In this document: piece by piece, positions 7,806 through 15,972 of the stretch
Layout of the letters: each line of letters opens with the position of its first letter
Position numbering within the stretch: the first letter of the stretch is position 1
Origin: Thermoproteota archaeon
GTDB lineage: Archaea; Thermoproteota; Methanomethylicia; Methanomethylicales; B66-G16
Assembly: GCA_003649085.1 (NCBI GenBank)
Contig: QMQV01000012.1
Coordinates: 1 to 26,093, forward strand
Length of the DNA: 26,093 bases
Direction of reading: 5' to 3'
Program-made: the position numbers and the translations under genes
Notes under the pieces: model-generated
What the model saw: only the letters and a program-made list of their open reading frames with translations
Databases searched by the model: none
What the model was told of the DNA's origin: nothing

Positions 7806-8222
7806 TTGTCTGAGGACAAGGAGTTGGAGCGAATTAAAATGAAAAAACTTCGTGAACTTTTAAGTAAAGGTAAGGAACCGACAGAGCAGCGTGTGGAGAG
7901 TACTGTTAAGGAGTTAAACGAGAAGGACTTTGATGCCTTTATAGGTAAGGCAGATAAGCCAGTGCTAGTTGATTTTTGGGCTGAATGGTGCATGCCATGT
8001 TTAGTTATGGCCCCTATTGTTGAGAGCTTAGCTAAGAAATATGCAGGTAAAGCGTTATTCGCTAAGGTGAATGTGGATGAAAACCCTGGTTTAGCTATGC
8101 GCTTTGGAATATACGGTATACCAACCTTCATAATATTCGTGAACGGCAAAGAGGTTAGGAGAATTGTTGGCGCAGTAGGTAAAGCTGGTTTAGAAGCCGA
8201 GCTCTCAAAGTTTATTGCCTAG
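7806..8222 (+). CDS. Thioredoxin
   Basis: With the start at TTG 7806 the product is 138 residues. It has the active site W61-C62-M63-P64-C65 in VDFWAEWCMPCLVMAPI, the cis-proline loop GIPTFIIF, and the closing segment VRRIVGAVGK, so the full thioredoxin fold is present. An N-terminal helix rich in E/K/R (SEDKELERIKMKKLRELL) precedes the fold, as in many archaeal thioredoxins. Role: cytoplasmic dithiol-disulfide exchange; the CMPC rather than CGPC active site shifts redox behaviour in an unknown direction. A longer frame starts at GTG 7740, but the TATA box at 7750-7757 falls inside it; GGAGG at 7790-7794 precedes TTG 7806 by eleven bases. Its 3' end overlaps the small convergent gene by eleven bases. 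Confidence 0.9.
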   Translation: MSEDKELERIKMKKLRELLSKGKEPTEQRVESTVKELNEKDFDAFIGKADKPVLVDFWAEWCMPCLVMAPIVESLAKKYAGKALFAKVNVDENPGLAMRFGIYGIPTFIIFVNGKEVRRIVGAVGKAGLEAELSKFIA

Positions 8223-8424
8223 CCTTTGCCAGTTCATTGAGCTTAGCATCTATTTGATCTAGCTTTGCTAATATGTTATCGAGTTTTCTTGACATAGCAA
8301 GCAGTATATTTATTACATCGCTTAAACTCCAAAACCCCGGTTGACTTGCCAAACCTCTAAACCTTTCATCTAAGTCTCTCAACACCAAACCCTCCTTTTC
8401 TCCCTTTAATAGAGACCTAACCAT
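8212..8424 (-). CDS. Small conserved-looking hypothetical protein, C-terminal coiled coil
   Basis: This 70-residue protein starts at ATG 8424. The same frame stays open further upstream to 8958, but that part is antisense to the TatD-like gene and reads as non-protein. The C-terminal half (residues 38-68) is a heptad-like amphipathic helix, with NILLAMSRKLDNILAKLDQI and DAKLNELAK, suggesting a coiled coil that dimerises or binds a partner. The N-terminal half has LKGEKEGLVLRDLDERF and GLASQPGFWSLSD. I recognise no named family. An AT-rich element (8437-8450) sits where a TATA box for a leaderless start at 8424 would be. The gene converges on and overlaps thioredoxin by eleven bases. Coding status is inferred from composition and promoter, not from a known homologue. 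Confidence 0.6.
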   Translation of the reverse strand: MVRSLLKGEKEGLVLRDLDERFRGLASQPGFWSLSDVINILLAMSRKLDNILAKLDQIDAKLNELAKARQ

Positions 8425-8436
8425 TGCTGATAAGCA

Positions 8437-8450
8437 TTTAAGTTTAAGCG
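8437..8450. promoter_or_regulatory. Shared AT-rich promoter element between the small gene and the TatD-like gene
   Basis: The sequence TTTAAGTTTAAGCG reads as a TATA-like element on both strands. Its centre is about 26 bases before ATG 8468 (plus strand) and about 22-26 bases before ATG 8424 (minus strand), so both divergent genes could be leaderless from this one element. Confidence 0.45.
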
Positions 8451-8467
8451 TTAGAGTATATGGAACG

Positions 8468-9244
8468 ATGTCAACCCGTAAATTTATTGATGTACACACC
8501 CATACGTTTTTCAGAAGCTTTGAAGATCTTGAGGAGATGGCGTTAGCTGGCATAGAAGGAATTGTCATATGCTCATTCTTTCCTGAAAAACCATCAGCTG
8601 CTTCAACACTGCTTGATACATTTAAGTGGGTTTTAAATTCTGAAAAGGAGCGCGTAGAAAACGCAGGTATTAAAGCATATCCAGCCTTGGGCATACACCC
8701 CAAGTCAATCCCTGCTTCTGGTATTGAAGATGTCCTAAAGGAGCTAACCTCACTTATTAAAAAGGATGTGGTATATGCCTTAGGCGAGATCGGTCTTGAG
8801 GACTTAACTAATGAAGAAGAAGAGGTTTTAAGAAAACAGCTACGTATTGCCAAGGAGCACGATTTGCCAGTGATAATGCATACACCAAGGAAAAACAAAG
8901 ATTTGGCCGTTAAGAAGATCTTGCATATCTTAGTAGACGAGCACGTTAATTGTAGCAAAGTCTTAGTAGATCACTTGACTTTAGAGCTCATTAGCCAAGT
9001 GAGGGAGCTTGGTGCGTACTGTGGTTTAACTGTTCAGCCTGGAAAGTTAAGCTTTGAACATGTGAAAAAAGCTGTAGAAAGCTTTGGCGTAGATCGAATG
9101 GTAGTAGACAGCGACGTAGGTAGAGTTCCATCTGATCATCTAGCAGTTCCAAAAACAGCATATTACCTCATTAAAGCAAGTTTAAACCCTCATGATGTAG
9201 AGTTAATAACTTACTTTAATGCCAAGAAGCTTCTCAAAGGATAA
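8468..9244 (+). CDS. TatD-family metal-dependent hydrolase, archaeal branch
   Basis: The 258-residue protein has the amidohydrolase signature DVHTHTF (H10, H12), then YPALGIHPKSIP, ALGEIGLE (the metal-bridging glutamate), VIMHTPRKN and VLVDHLT for later histidines, and VVDSDVG for the final aspartate. That set and order match TatD-related TIM-barrel hydrolases. In bacteria TatD has DNase activity; the archaeal branch is not well characterised, so the substrate is open. The ATG at 8468 probably lies at the very start of the transcript, given the shared AT-rich element 20-30 bases upstream. It diverges from the 70-residue gene. About 208 bases separate it from carA, so it is likely a single-gene unit. 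Confidence 0.82.
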   Translation: MSTRKFIDVHTHTFFRSFEDLEEMALAGIEGIVICSFFPEKPSAASTLLDTFKWVLNSEKERVENAGIKAYPALGIHPKSIPASGIEDVLKELTSLIKKDVVYALGEIGLEDLTNEEEEVLRKQLRIAKEHDLPVIMHTPRKNKDLAVKKILHILVDEHVNCSKVLVDHLTLELISQVRELGAYCGLTVQPGKLSFEHVKKAVESFGVDRMVVDSDVGRVPSDHLAVPKTAYYLIKASLNPHDVELITYFNAKKLLKG

Positions 9245-9303
9245 AATAGGCGTTCATTCGAGTATCTTGCGCATATGTAAGGCGTATAATTGTCTCTAAA
9301 GAG

Positions 9304-9399
9304 TTTTGCATTTAGCTATGGTATTTGTTTAAAGCTTTTGAAAAAATAATGTGTGTAATATTGAGGATTTTTAAGATGCCTTATTGGAGAAATGCAAAA
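9304..9399. repeat. 10-bp perfect inverted repeat upstream of carAB
   Basis: TTTTGCATTT at 9304-9313 is the exact reverse complement of AAATGCAAAA at 9390-9399, with 76 bases between. The right arm ends two bases before the car TATA box. It could be a pair of regulator binding sites; in A/T-rich DNA it could also be chance. The rest of the 9245-9452 gap shows only the TATA box and no reading frame worth calling. Confidence 0.45.
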
Positions 9400-9401
9400 T
9401 G

Positions 9402-9411
9402 TTTTTATATT
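9402..9411 (+). promoter_or_regulatory. TATA box of the carAB operon
   Basis: TTTTTATATT centred near 9407 predicts transcription from about 9433. This leaves a leader of about 20 bases before ATG 9453 and places the upstream TTG at 9429 at or before the transcript start. Confidence 0.6.
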
Positions 9412-9452
9412 TGAGTTAGTGTAGGGCTTTGCTTTGGGGCTTAGCTAAGGGG

Positions 9453-10586
9453 ATGTCGATTAAGGCTGTGTTGGTATTAGAGGATGGTAGTGTATGGTAT
9501 GGTAAAGGCTTTGGCGCGGTAAGAGAAGTTGTTGGGGAAGTAGTGTTCACTACTGGCATGGTGGGGTATCCAGAAGCTTTAACTGATCCATCATACTATG
9601 GGCAGATTTTGACGTTTACCTATCCGTTAATAGGTAATTACGGCGTTCCCCCCTATGATATGGTTGATGAGTTTAAGCTGCCTTTACACTTCGAATCGCA
9701 TGGTGTAAAAGTTTGGGGTGTTGTAGTTCACGAAGTTTGTCAACATCCTAGTCACTGGTCTTCTGTTAAGAGCTTACATGAATGGTTATTAGAGGAGAAT
9801 GTCCCGGGGATTTATGGCATTGATACGAGGGCTTTAACTTATAAGCTTAGAGAACGTGGCGTTATGATGGGGTTATTAAAGGTTTATCATGAAGGTGAAG
9901 ATATCGACGAAGAGAAGCTTTATCAGAAACTTGCTAAGGCAACCCGCTATGGAGAGGAGGATCTCGTAAAATATGTTACAGTAAAGGAGCCTATCGTCCA
10001 TAGACCTAAGAAAACCGTAGCGCGCATTGTTTTAATGGATTGTGGTGTTAAATTGGGAATTATCAGGGAGCTTTTAAAAAGAGGGTTAGAAGTCATTAGA
10101 GTTCCTTACGATACTGATGTGAGCCAGGTATTGGAGCTTAAGCCTCAAGGAGTTTTAGTAAGCAATGGACCAGGGGATCCCAAGAAGCTTGATAAGACAA
10201 TTGAGACTGTGCGCGAGTTAATGAAGCTTAACATGCCAGTTTTCGGTATATGCCTTGGAAATCAGATTTTGGCGTTAGCTGCTGGCGGTGATACTTACAA
10301 GATGAAGTATGGTCATCGTGGCCAAAACAAGCCTTGCATAGACTTAACTACTGGTAGAAGTTACGTGACGAGCCAAAATCATGGCTATGCGGTAAAACCC
10401 GAGGGTCTTAAAGACCTAGGTTTTAGGGTGTGGTTTATTAATGCGGATGATAAAACTGTTGAAGGCATAGCACATTTAAACAAGCCAGTCTTTGCAACAC
10501 AATTTCATCCTGAGGCATCGCCGGGACCTTATGACACGCTCTGGGTCTTTGACCTCTTCGTAAAGGAGGTTTTGAAAAGTGGGTAA
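9453..10586 (+). CDS. carA: Carbamoyl-phosphate synthase small (glutaminase) subunit
   Basis: The 377-residue product has the CarA N-terminal domain (VLVLEDGSVWYGKGFG, FTTGMVGYPEALTDPSY) and a class I glutamine amidotransferase domain. The nucleophile is C267 in GICLGNQ, with H352 and E354 in FHPEAS completing the triad, and GPGDP lies before them. It hydrolyses glutamine and passes ammonia through a tunnel to CarB, giving carbamoyl phosphate for pyrimidines and arginine. A longer frame begins at TTG 9429, but the family N-terminus (M-S-I-K-A) matches ATG 9453 and the TATA box agrees; GGGG just before it is only a weak SD. It overlaps carB by eight bases, so the two are translationally coupled. 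Confidence 0.96.
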   Translation: MSIKAVLVLEDGSVWYGKGFGAVREVVGEVVFTTGMVGYPEALTDPSYYGQILTFTYPLIGNYGVPPYDMVDEFKLPLHFESHGVKVWGVVVHEVCQHPSHWSSVKSLHEWLLEENVPGIYGIDTRALTYKLRERGVMMGLLKVYHEGEDIDEEKLYQKLAKATRYGEEDLVKYVTVKEPIVHRPKKTVARIVLMDCGVKLGIIRELLKRGLEVIRVPYDTDVSQVLELKPQGVLVSNGPGDPKKLDKTIETVRELMKLNMPVFGICLGNQILALAAGGDTYKMKYGHRGQNKPCIDLTTGRSYVTSQNHGYAVKPEGLKDLGFRVWFINADDKTVEGIAHLNKPVFATQFHPEASPGPYDTLWVFDLFVKEVLKSG

Positions 10587-13500
10587 GGTAGGCGATGTTA
10601 GAAAAGTAGTGATTCTTGGGTCAGGAGCTATTAAAGTCGGTGAAGCAGCCGAATTTGACTATAGTGGATCGCAGGCAATTAAGGCATTGAAAGAGGAGGA
10701 TATAGATGTGGTGCTTGTTAACCCGAATGTGGCAACAGTTCAAACAGATCCGAATTTCGCTGATAAGGTTTACCTCTTGCCTATAACAGCTGATGTTGTT
10801 GAAAAAATCATTGAGATTGAAAGACCAGACGGCATAATGTTTGGCTTTGGCGGACAAGCAGCGTTAAACTGCGGATTTCTATTGCACAAGAATGGCATTT
10901 TAAAGAAATATGGAGTTAAGGTGCTGGGCACATCGGTTGAAGCCATTGAGAGAGCATCTAATAGGGAAAGGTTTAGAGAGACGATGATAAAAGCAGGGAT
11001 ACCTGTCCCTCCATCGAAGGCAGCGAGCTCCGTTGAAGAAGCATTGCGCATCGCCAATGAGATAGGGTATCCGGTGATGATGAGGGTTGCCTATAACCTT
11101 GGTGGCAGAGGCTCTGGTGTGGCATACAACGATGAGAGCTTAAGAGAGAAGGTCAGGAAAGGGCTTGCTCAAAGCTTAATACATCAAGTCTTAATAGAGA
11201 AGTATCTTGAGCGTTGGAAAGAAGTCGAAACAGAAGTTGTTAGGGATTACTATGGTAACAGCGTGGTAGTTGCTTTTTTGGAGAACATGGATCCAATGGG
11301 CATACACACTGGAGACTCAATAGTTGTAGCGCCAGCTCAGACGCTCACAAATAGGGAATACCACTTAATTAGGGATTATTCGATAAGGGTAGCTGAAGCT
11401 ATAGGAATAGTCGGGGAGTGCAATGTTCAGTTTGCTTTAGACTACAAATCTGAAACCTTCTATGCTATTGAAACTAACCCTAGAATGTCCAGATCCTCGG
11501 CTTTAGCCAGTAAAGCTACAGGATATCCGTTAGCGTATATAGCAGCTAAGCTGGCGATAGGGTATAGCCTGCCAGAGTTGATAAATAGGGTCACTGGTAT
11601 AACGACAGCCGCTTTTGAACCTTCGCTTGACTATATTGTGGTTAAGGTACCTAGGTGGGATTTTGATAAGTTCAACCGGGCGGATAGGAGAATTGGCACT
11701 CAGATGAAGAGTATCGGAGAAGTTATGGCGATAGGGAGGTGCTTTGAAGAAGCTATTCAAAAAGCTATTAGGATGTTGGATATAGGTAAAAACGGGCTTG
11801 TATGCAATTTTGATAAGCCACCGAGAAGAGTTGAAGATGTTATTGAGAGGCTTAAGAATGCTGATGATAGGAGGCTTTTCAACATCGTTTACGCCATTAA
11901 GCTCGGAGTTTCTGAAGAAACAATTTTTGAGTTGACAGGTATTGACCCATGGTACATTAGGAAGATTAAGAACATCATTGATATGGAGGAGAGGCTTAAG
12001 AGGCTTGACGTTAAGAACACTAAAGAAACTATTGAGACAATAGCTGAAGCTAAGCGTCTCGGATTTTCAGATAAGCAGATAGCGATCTTGCTCGGGTGGA
12101 GCGAAGAAAGGGTTAGAGAATTTCGTAAGAAGTACGGCATAATACCAGTTGTTAAGAAAATTGACACCTTGGCCGCTGAATGGCCAGCTAAGGTGAACTA
12201 CCTATATGTTACTTACGGCGGAACTACGGACGACATCGAACTTGAAGAAGGGAAACGCAAGATAGCAGTACTAGGCTCAAGTGGTTTTCGAATAGGCGTT
12301 TCAGTAGAGTTTGATTGGGCTACCGTTAGTGCTATTAAGGCGTTAAAGAAGCGGGGTTTTGAAGCCATAGTAATAAACTGCAACCCGGAAACCGTTTCAA
12401 CAGATTGGGATGTGGCGGATAAGCTGTATTTTGAAGAAATAACCGTTGAGCGCGTATTGGACATTTATGAGAAGGAAAGATTAATGGGCGTCTTCACGTC
12501 GTTTGGAGGACAAACACCAAATAACATAGCGTTTAAGCTTGAAAAGAATGGTGTAAGAATTTTAGGGACTTTGGGCAAGTATGTTGATCAAGCTGAGGAT
12601 AGGAACAAGTTTAGCGCGCTTACGGACAAGCTAGGAATTAAACAGCCTGTGTGGATGAGCGCTACAAGCGTAGATGCGGTTGTAGACTTTGCAAAGAAAC
12701 ATGGATATCCAGTTATTGTGAGACCATCTTATGTAATAGGCGGTAGTGCTATGAAGATTTGTAAGAATGAGGAAGAGTTGGTAAAGCACTTAACGTTAGC
12801 AGCTGTAGTAACCCCAGAATACCCCGTCGTGGTGTCTAAGTTTATTGAAAATGCCATAGAAGTTGAGGTAGACGCCGTCTCTGATGGAGAGAAAGTGTTA
12901 ATTGGGGCTATCATCGAACACGTCGAAGCAGCAGGTGTACACTCGGGAGACGCCACCATGGTTATACCCCCTAGGAGACTCAACAAACAGATCATCCAGA
13001 AACTTGTAGACGTAACAGTCAAGCTGTGTAGAATGTTGCACGTTAAGGGACCAGTTAACATTCAGTATATGGTAGATCCTTTAGGCGAGGTTTACGTAAT
13101 TGAAGCTAATTTAAGAGCTTCGCGCTCAATGCCTTATGTTAGTAAAGCTACCGGTGTAAACTTAATAGACCGTGCTGTTGAAGCCATGTTAGAAGGCTTG
13201 CGCATGGAGGAAAGCGTAAAAATACTTGAACCTGTCGGCATAGCTGTTAAGGTTCCGCAGTTTTCGTGGATGCAGCTTACGGGCGCGGAGCCTATTTTAG
13301 ATGCTAACATGAGGTCGACGGGAGAGGTTGCAGCTCTTGGAAGGGAACTCTATGAGGCATTTTTAAAAGCCTGGCTAGCAGCTCAGCCTAATAAAATACC
13401 CGAAAAAGCTGCTTTAATCTATGCTCAAAATGTTAACGAAGATTTAGAGGCATGCATTTCTGAGCTTGCAATGATGATGCCCGTATATTCTGCGCCTAGT

Positions 13501-13794
13501 AATGGAAAGAAGCTAAACCATGTTAACGTTAATGAAGTGAGCTTAAGTGAGGCTATAGAGCTTGTAAAAGGGCAGAAAGTGGACTTAGTTGTAGTGTTAT
13601 CTGAAGAAGGTGTTAGGGAAGCGTACAGGATTAAGAGAGCTGCAGCTGACTTTAATGTACCGCTGATATTGAGAGAGGAGACCCTTAGAGTTTTAGTTGA
13701 CGCGATTAAATGGCTTAAACAAGGAGGAATACTTGAAGTTAAGTCGATTAAAGACTATTATGAGCAGACGAAGGTTATGGTAGCAGCTTATTAA
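10579..13794 (+). CDS. carB: Carbamoyl-phosphate synthase large subunit
   Basis: The 1071-residue product has the duplicated structure of CarB. The first half opens with VVILGSGAIKVGEAAEFDYSG and the second with IAVLGSSGFRIGVSVEFDW; each half has an ATP-grasp domain ending in ETNPRMSRSSALASKATGYP or EANLRASRSMPYVSKATGV. The central oligomerisation region carries helical repeats, and a short methylglyoxal-synthase-like domain follows from about residue 950, where UMP or ornithine binds in bacterial enzymes. It makes carbamoyl phosphate from bicarbonate, two ATP and ammonia supplied by CarA. The GTG start overlaps carA and has GGAGGT (10565-10570) eight bases upstream. It is a single intact gene, not split as in some methanogens. 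Confidence 0.97.
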   Translation: MGKVGDVRKVVILGSGAIKVGEAAEFDYSGSQAIKALKEEDIDVVLVNPNVATVQTDPNFADKVYLLPITADVVEKIIEIERPDGIMFGFGGQAALNCGFLLHKNGILKKYGVKVLGTSVEAIERASNRERFRETMIKAGIPVPPSKAASSVEEALRIANEIGYPVMMRVAYNLGGRGSGVAYNDESLREKVRKGLAQSLIHQVLIEKYLERWKEVETEVVRDYYGNSVVVAFLENMDPMGIHTGDSIVVAPAQTLTNREYHLIRDYSIRVAEAIGIVGECNVQFALDYKSETFYAIETNPRMSRSSALASKATGYPLAYIAAKLAIGYSLPELINRVTGITTAAFEPSLDYIVVKVPRWDFDKFNRADRRIGTQMKSIGEVMAIGRCFEEAIQKAIRMLDIGKNGLVCNFDKPPRRVEDVIERLKNADDRRLFNIVYAIKLGVSEETIFELTGIDPWYIRKIKNIIDMEERLKRLDVKNTKETIETIAEAKRLGFSDKQIAILLGWSEERVREFRKKYGIIPVVKKIDTLAAEWPAKVNYLYVTYGGTTDDIELEEGKRKIAVLGSSGFRIGVSVEFDWATVSAIKALKKRGFEAIVINCNPETVSTDWDVADKLYFEEITVERVLDIYEKERLMGVFTSFGGQTPNNIAFKLEKNGVRILGTLGKYVDQAEDRNKFSALTDKLGIKQPVWMSATSVDAVVDFAKKHGYPVIVRPSYVIGGSAMKICKNEEELVKHLTLAAVVTPEYPVVVSKFIENAIEVEVDAVSDGEKVLIGAIIEHVEAAGVHSGDATMVIPPRRLNKQIIQKLVDVTVKLCRMLHVKGPVNIQYMVDPLGEVYVIEANLRASRSMPYVSKATGVNLIDRAVEAMLEGLRMEESVKILEPVGIAVKVPQFSWMQLTGAEPILDANMRSTGEVAALGRELYEAFLKAWLAAQPNKIPEKAALIYAQNVNEDLEACISELAMMMPVYSAPSNGKKLNHVNVNEVSLSEAIELVKGQKVDLVVVLSEEGVREAYRIKRAAADFNVPLILREETLRVLVDAIKWLKQGGILEVKSIKDYYEQTKVMVAAY

Positions 13795-13953
13795 ATGGGC
13801 TCTGATCTGATGTCATACTTCATTGGTAGCTCCCTCTGAAATACCAGCCTTCTTCATCGCCCAACAACTACCTATACAGCTCTAAGAAATAACGTTTACC
13901 ACGGTAGAAACGCTTATCTTACAAGAGTTTAGAAGTAGCTTCGGGGTATTGCT

Positions 13954-14268
13954 ATGGGAGGTACTAAGAAGAAGCCGATAAGCAAGATGGATAAGTTGTT
14001 AAAGGAACTTGAGGAAAAGCAGAAGATTGAAAGAAAAACCGAAGGTCAGAGAACCCCTCCATCAGCTTTAGTAGATGAAAAGCTCTATGAACAGATTAGA
14101 AAGGAGGTCGTTAAACAAGCTTATGTGACACCATACTTAATAGCTTCACGCTACAACTTAAGATATAGCGCCGCCAAAGAAGTTTTGAGAAGCTTAGTTA
14201 GCGAAGGCGTCCTAAAGCTACATGCGTATAGTCAGAGATTAGCAATATATGTTCCAGCAGCCTCTTAA
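13954..14268 (+). CDS. rps25e: Small-subunit ribosomal protein S25e
   Basis: The 104-residue protein has a basic N-terminus (GGTKKKPISK) and an acidic/basic linker. A winged-helix domain follows, with KQAYVTPYLIASRYNLRYSAAKEVLRSLVSEGVLKL and a closing AIYVPA strand, the expected form of archaeal S25e. The protein occurs in eukaryotes and in TACK archaea, and is lacking in most euryarchaea, which informs the lineage guess. The 159-base gap before it (13795-13953) contains no gene; an A/T-rich stretch around 13911-13921 may be its promoter. The ATG at 13954 has no strong SD. It is followed after 21 bases by the stop of the convergent unknown gene, the only convergent junction in the window without overlap. 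Confidence 0.92.
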   Translation: MGGTKKKPISKMDKLLKELEEKQKIERKTEGQRTPPSALVDEKLYEQIRKEVVKQAYVTPYLIASRYNLRYSAAKEVLRSLVSEGVLKLHAYSQRLAIYVPAAS

Positions 14269-14289
14269 TGATGTACCCCCTACCTCAAC

Positions 14290-14628
14290 TTATATCATTA
14301 AGAAGTCAGGTTTGCTATGTAGGTTTATTATTGGAGCAGCTAACCACCCAGGTTTTACACCGTCAGTTATCATAACTTCCTCGTGATCGCTCATTTTTAC
14401 TGCTAAGTAGTTTCCATTTAGCTGCTTGTCGCTTTCATAGTAGTAAAATAGTGGAAGCCCATATAGGTTATAATAGTCGTGATATACTGCTAAGAAGCCA
14501 TAGATGTGCTTACCGTTATGTTCGAAGTGTATCAAGTAAGCTGGTTGCCCGAACGATAACACCGATGCTACAAAACGACCTAAGTCTTTAATGTCCTTGA
14601 CCTTAATAGGCTTTGGTGTTTGCTGCAA
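14290..14628 (-). CDS. Hypothetical protein, 112 residues
   Basis: I do not recognise this family. The product is soluble, without a signal peptide or membrane segment. It looks like a small alpha/beta or beta-rich domain: an N-terminal basic helix (KVKDIKDLGRFVASVLSF), then aromatic-rich strands (AYLIHFEHNG, IYGFLAVYHDYYNLYG, LFYYYES) and a late hydrophobic segment with WLAAP. The TTG start at 14628 has GGAGG (14639-14643) ten bases upstream, and a TATA-like element at 14673-14684 predicts transcription from about 14654, so leader, SD and start are in order. It diverges from the FucI-like gene and shares its promoter element. Nothing in the sequence indicates a catalytic site. Confidence 0.65.
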   Translation of the reverse strand: MQQTPKPIKVKDIKDLGRFVASVLSFGQPAYLIHFEHNGKHIYGFLAVYHDYYNLYGLPLFYYYESDKQLNGNYLAVKMSDHEEVMITDGVKPGWLAAPIINLHSKPDFLMI

Positions 14629-14672
14629 CCTATTATAGCCTCCGAGCTTATCCTTTCAAAGGCTCATAAAGT

Positions 14673-14684
14673 CTTATTTATATT
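14673..14684. promoter_or_regulatory. TATA element readable on both strands between divergent genes
   Basis: CTTATTTATATT reads as AATATAAATAAG on the other strand, and both resemble archaeal TATA boxes. It predicts a rightward start near 14706 (before TTG 14737) and a leftward start near 14654 (before TTG 14628). No second TATA box is evident in the gap. Confidence 0.5.
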
Positions 14685-14736
14685 GCGCTCTATGAGAGAA
14701 ACTGCAAACCATTTGGCTTTGAAGGTGGTCTTTAAA

Positions 14737-15966
14737 TTGAAAACGTCAATACTAGTAATTCCGCTAGCTTCTAAACTTCACCCGCTTGAGAGGTTAAAGG
14801 CTAGAATTGATGAAGTGAAAGCGTACTTTGAGAAGATGGACGCTAAAGTAGAAGTTTATGAAGTTTTAAGCTCATTCAAAGATTTTGAAAAACTTGAAAG
14901 TGTTGAAGCAGATTTATACGTCATAATGTTCCTAACAGGAGGGACATCGAGGCTTGGATATAGGCTTTACCTTCAACTACCCCATCCAAAGGTTTTGCTG
15001 GCTCATAGAGGAGACAACTCCTTTCCATCTGCTATGGAGGCTAAAGCTAGGCTTAAGCTTAGGGGATTGGATGCTGAGCTTTACTTGACTGACTTGTCGA
15101 GCTTGACAGTTTTAGAGAAACTTAAGCAGTTATCACTAGGTGGTAGGATTTTCAAAGCTTTGAAAAACGCTAAAGTCGGCTTGGTTAGTAGCTTTGAGAG
15201 ATGGTATACTGATAGGCTTAAGCTTGTGAACGTGAGGCCTGAAGAGCTGCTTAAGATACTTAATGAAAAATCGGTGGGTTTTGAAACGTATTTACGTAAG
15301 CTTAAGGCGTATAAGGTGTTTGTTAAAGAAGACGCTTTAGCTGACGCTTTAAAGCTTTATTTTGCGCTTAAGAGGATCGTAGAGGATAAAGGGCTTAAAG
15401 CTATAGCAGTAAATTGTTTTGAAATCATTAAGTTAAAGGGTATAACCCCCTGCATCGCTTTTGCGCTTTTAAACGACGAGGGCATACCGGCTATTTGTGA
15501 GGCAGATTTAAACGCCGGATTAATATTCTTGGCGCTTTACATGCTGTCAGGCTCTGCCTGGATGGGGAATATAACTTCATACGATGAATACGAAAACACG
15601 TTAACTCTCGCGCATTGTACAGCAATGTTTAAGTTAGCTGAAGGAGGGTCTGTTTCGCTTAAAACGCACTTTGAAACAGATCAAAGTGTTAGCGTAGATG
15701 TTGAGTTGAAACAGGGAAAGGTTACGTTAGCTTCCACCAGCCTAGATGGAGGTTTTATCGCTGTAACCACTGGTAGAATTGTGGCGTCTAGCCTCGGTAG
15801 ACCTGACTTATGTAGGACGCAAGTTAAGGTTAAGCTCAATGTGCCAGTATCACGATATCTTAAGGAAATTGAGGCAAACCATCAGGTTTTGGCATATGGT
15901 AATTTCGTTGAATCGCTTAAGGCATTTAGCTGGGCCTTAAATCTTAAGTTTAAGGAGGTCTTGTGA
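14737..15966 (+). CDS. L-fucose/L-arabinose isomerase-like protein
   Basis: With the start at TTG 14737 the product is 409 residues. The N-terminal part is a Rossmann-like domain (TSILVIPLASKLH, YVIMFLTGGTSRL). The central part carries KAIAVNCFEIIKLKGITPCIAFALLNDEGIPA followed by ICEADLNAGLIF, the motif with metal-binding acidic residues typical of the FucI/AraA fold. The C-terminal domain is beta-rich (ENTLTLAHCTAM, ending SVSLKTHFE and onward). True fucose isomerases are near 590 residues, so this is one of the shorter archaeal relatives whose substrate is unknown. A longer frame begins at TTG 14620, but it overlaps the divergent gene and contains the TATA element; AGGTGG (14723-14728) eight bases before TTG 14737 supports the later start. 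larB starts six bases after it. Confidence 0.75.
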   Translation: MKTSILVIPLASKLHPLERLKARIDEVKAYFEKMDAKVEVYEVLSSFKDFEKLESVEADLYVIMFLTGGTSRLGYRLYLQLPHPKVLLAHRGDNSFPSAMEAKARLKLRGLDAELYLTDLSSLTVLEKLKQLSLGGRIFKALKNAKVGLVSSFERWYTDRLKLVNVRPEELLKILNEKSVGFETYLRKLKAYKVFVKEDALADALKLYFALKRIVEDKGLKAIAVNCFEIIKLKGITPCIAFALLNDEGIPAICEADLNAGLIFLALYMLSGSAWMGNITSYDEYENTLTLAHCTAMFKLAEGGSVSLKTHFETDQSVSVDVELKQGKVTLASTSLDGGFIAVTTGRIVASSLGRPDLCRTQVKVKLNVPVSRYLKEIEANHQVLAYGNFVESLKAFSWALNLKFKEVL

Positions 15967-15972
15967 CAGTTC

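Noticed and set aside
8425..8958. Minus-strand open frame continuing upstream of the 70-residue gene
   Set aside because: It is antisense to the TatD-like gene, is rich in S, T and P as expected of shadow frames, and lies across that gene's motifs; only the part after ATG 8424 looks coding.
9245..9452. Possible RNA gene or riboswitch upstream of carA
   Set aside because: The A/T-rich gap has a TATA box close to carA, leaving a transcript leader of only about 20 bases, too short for a riboswitch, and no tRNA-like or other stable fold is evident.
12729..13061. Minus-strand open frame antisense to carB
   Set aside because: Low-complexity S/T-rich shadow frame with no SD or promoter; carB is intact on the plus strand.
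13795..13953. Possible C/D box guide RNA between carB and S25e
   Set aside because: A CTGATG-like C box and a CTGA can be found, but the full C, D', C', D set with proper spacing is missing on either strand.
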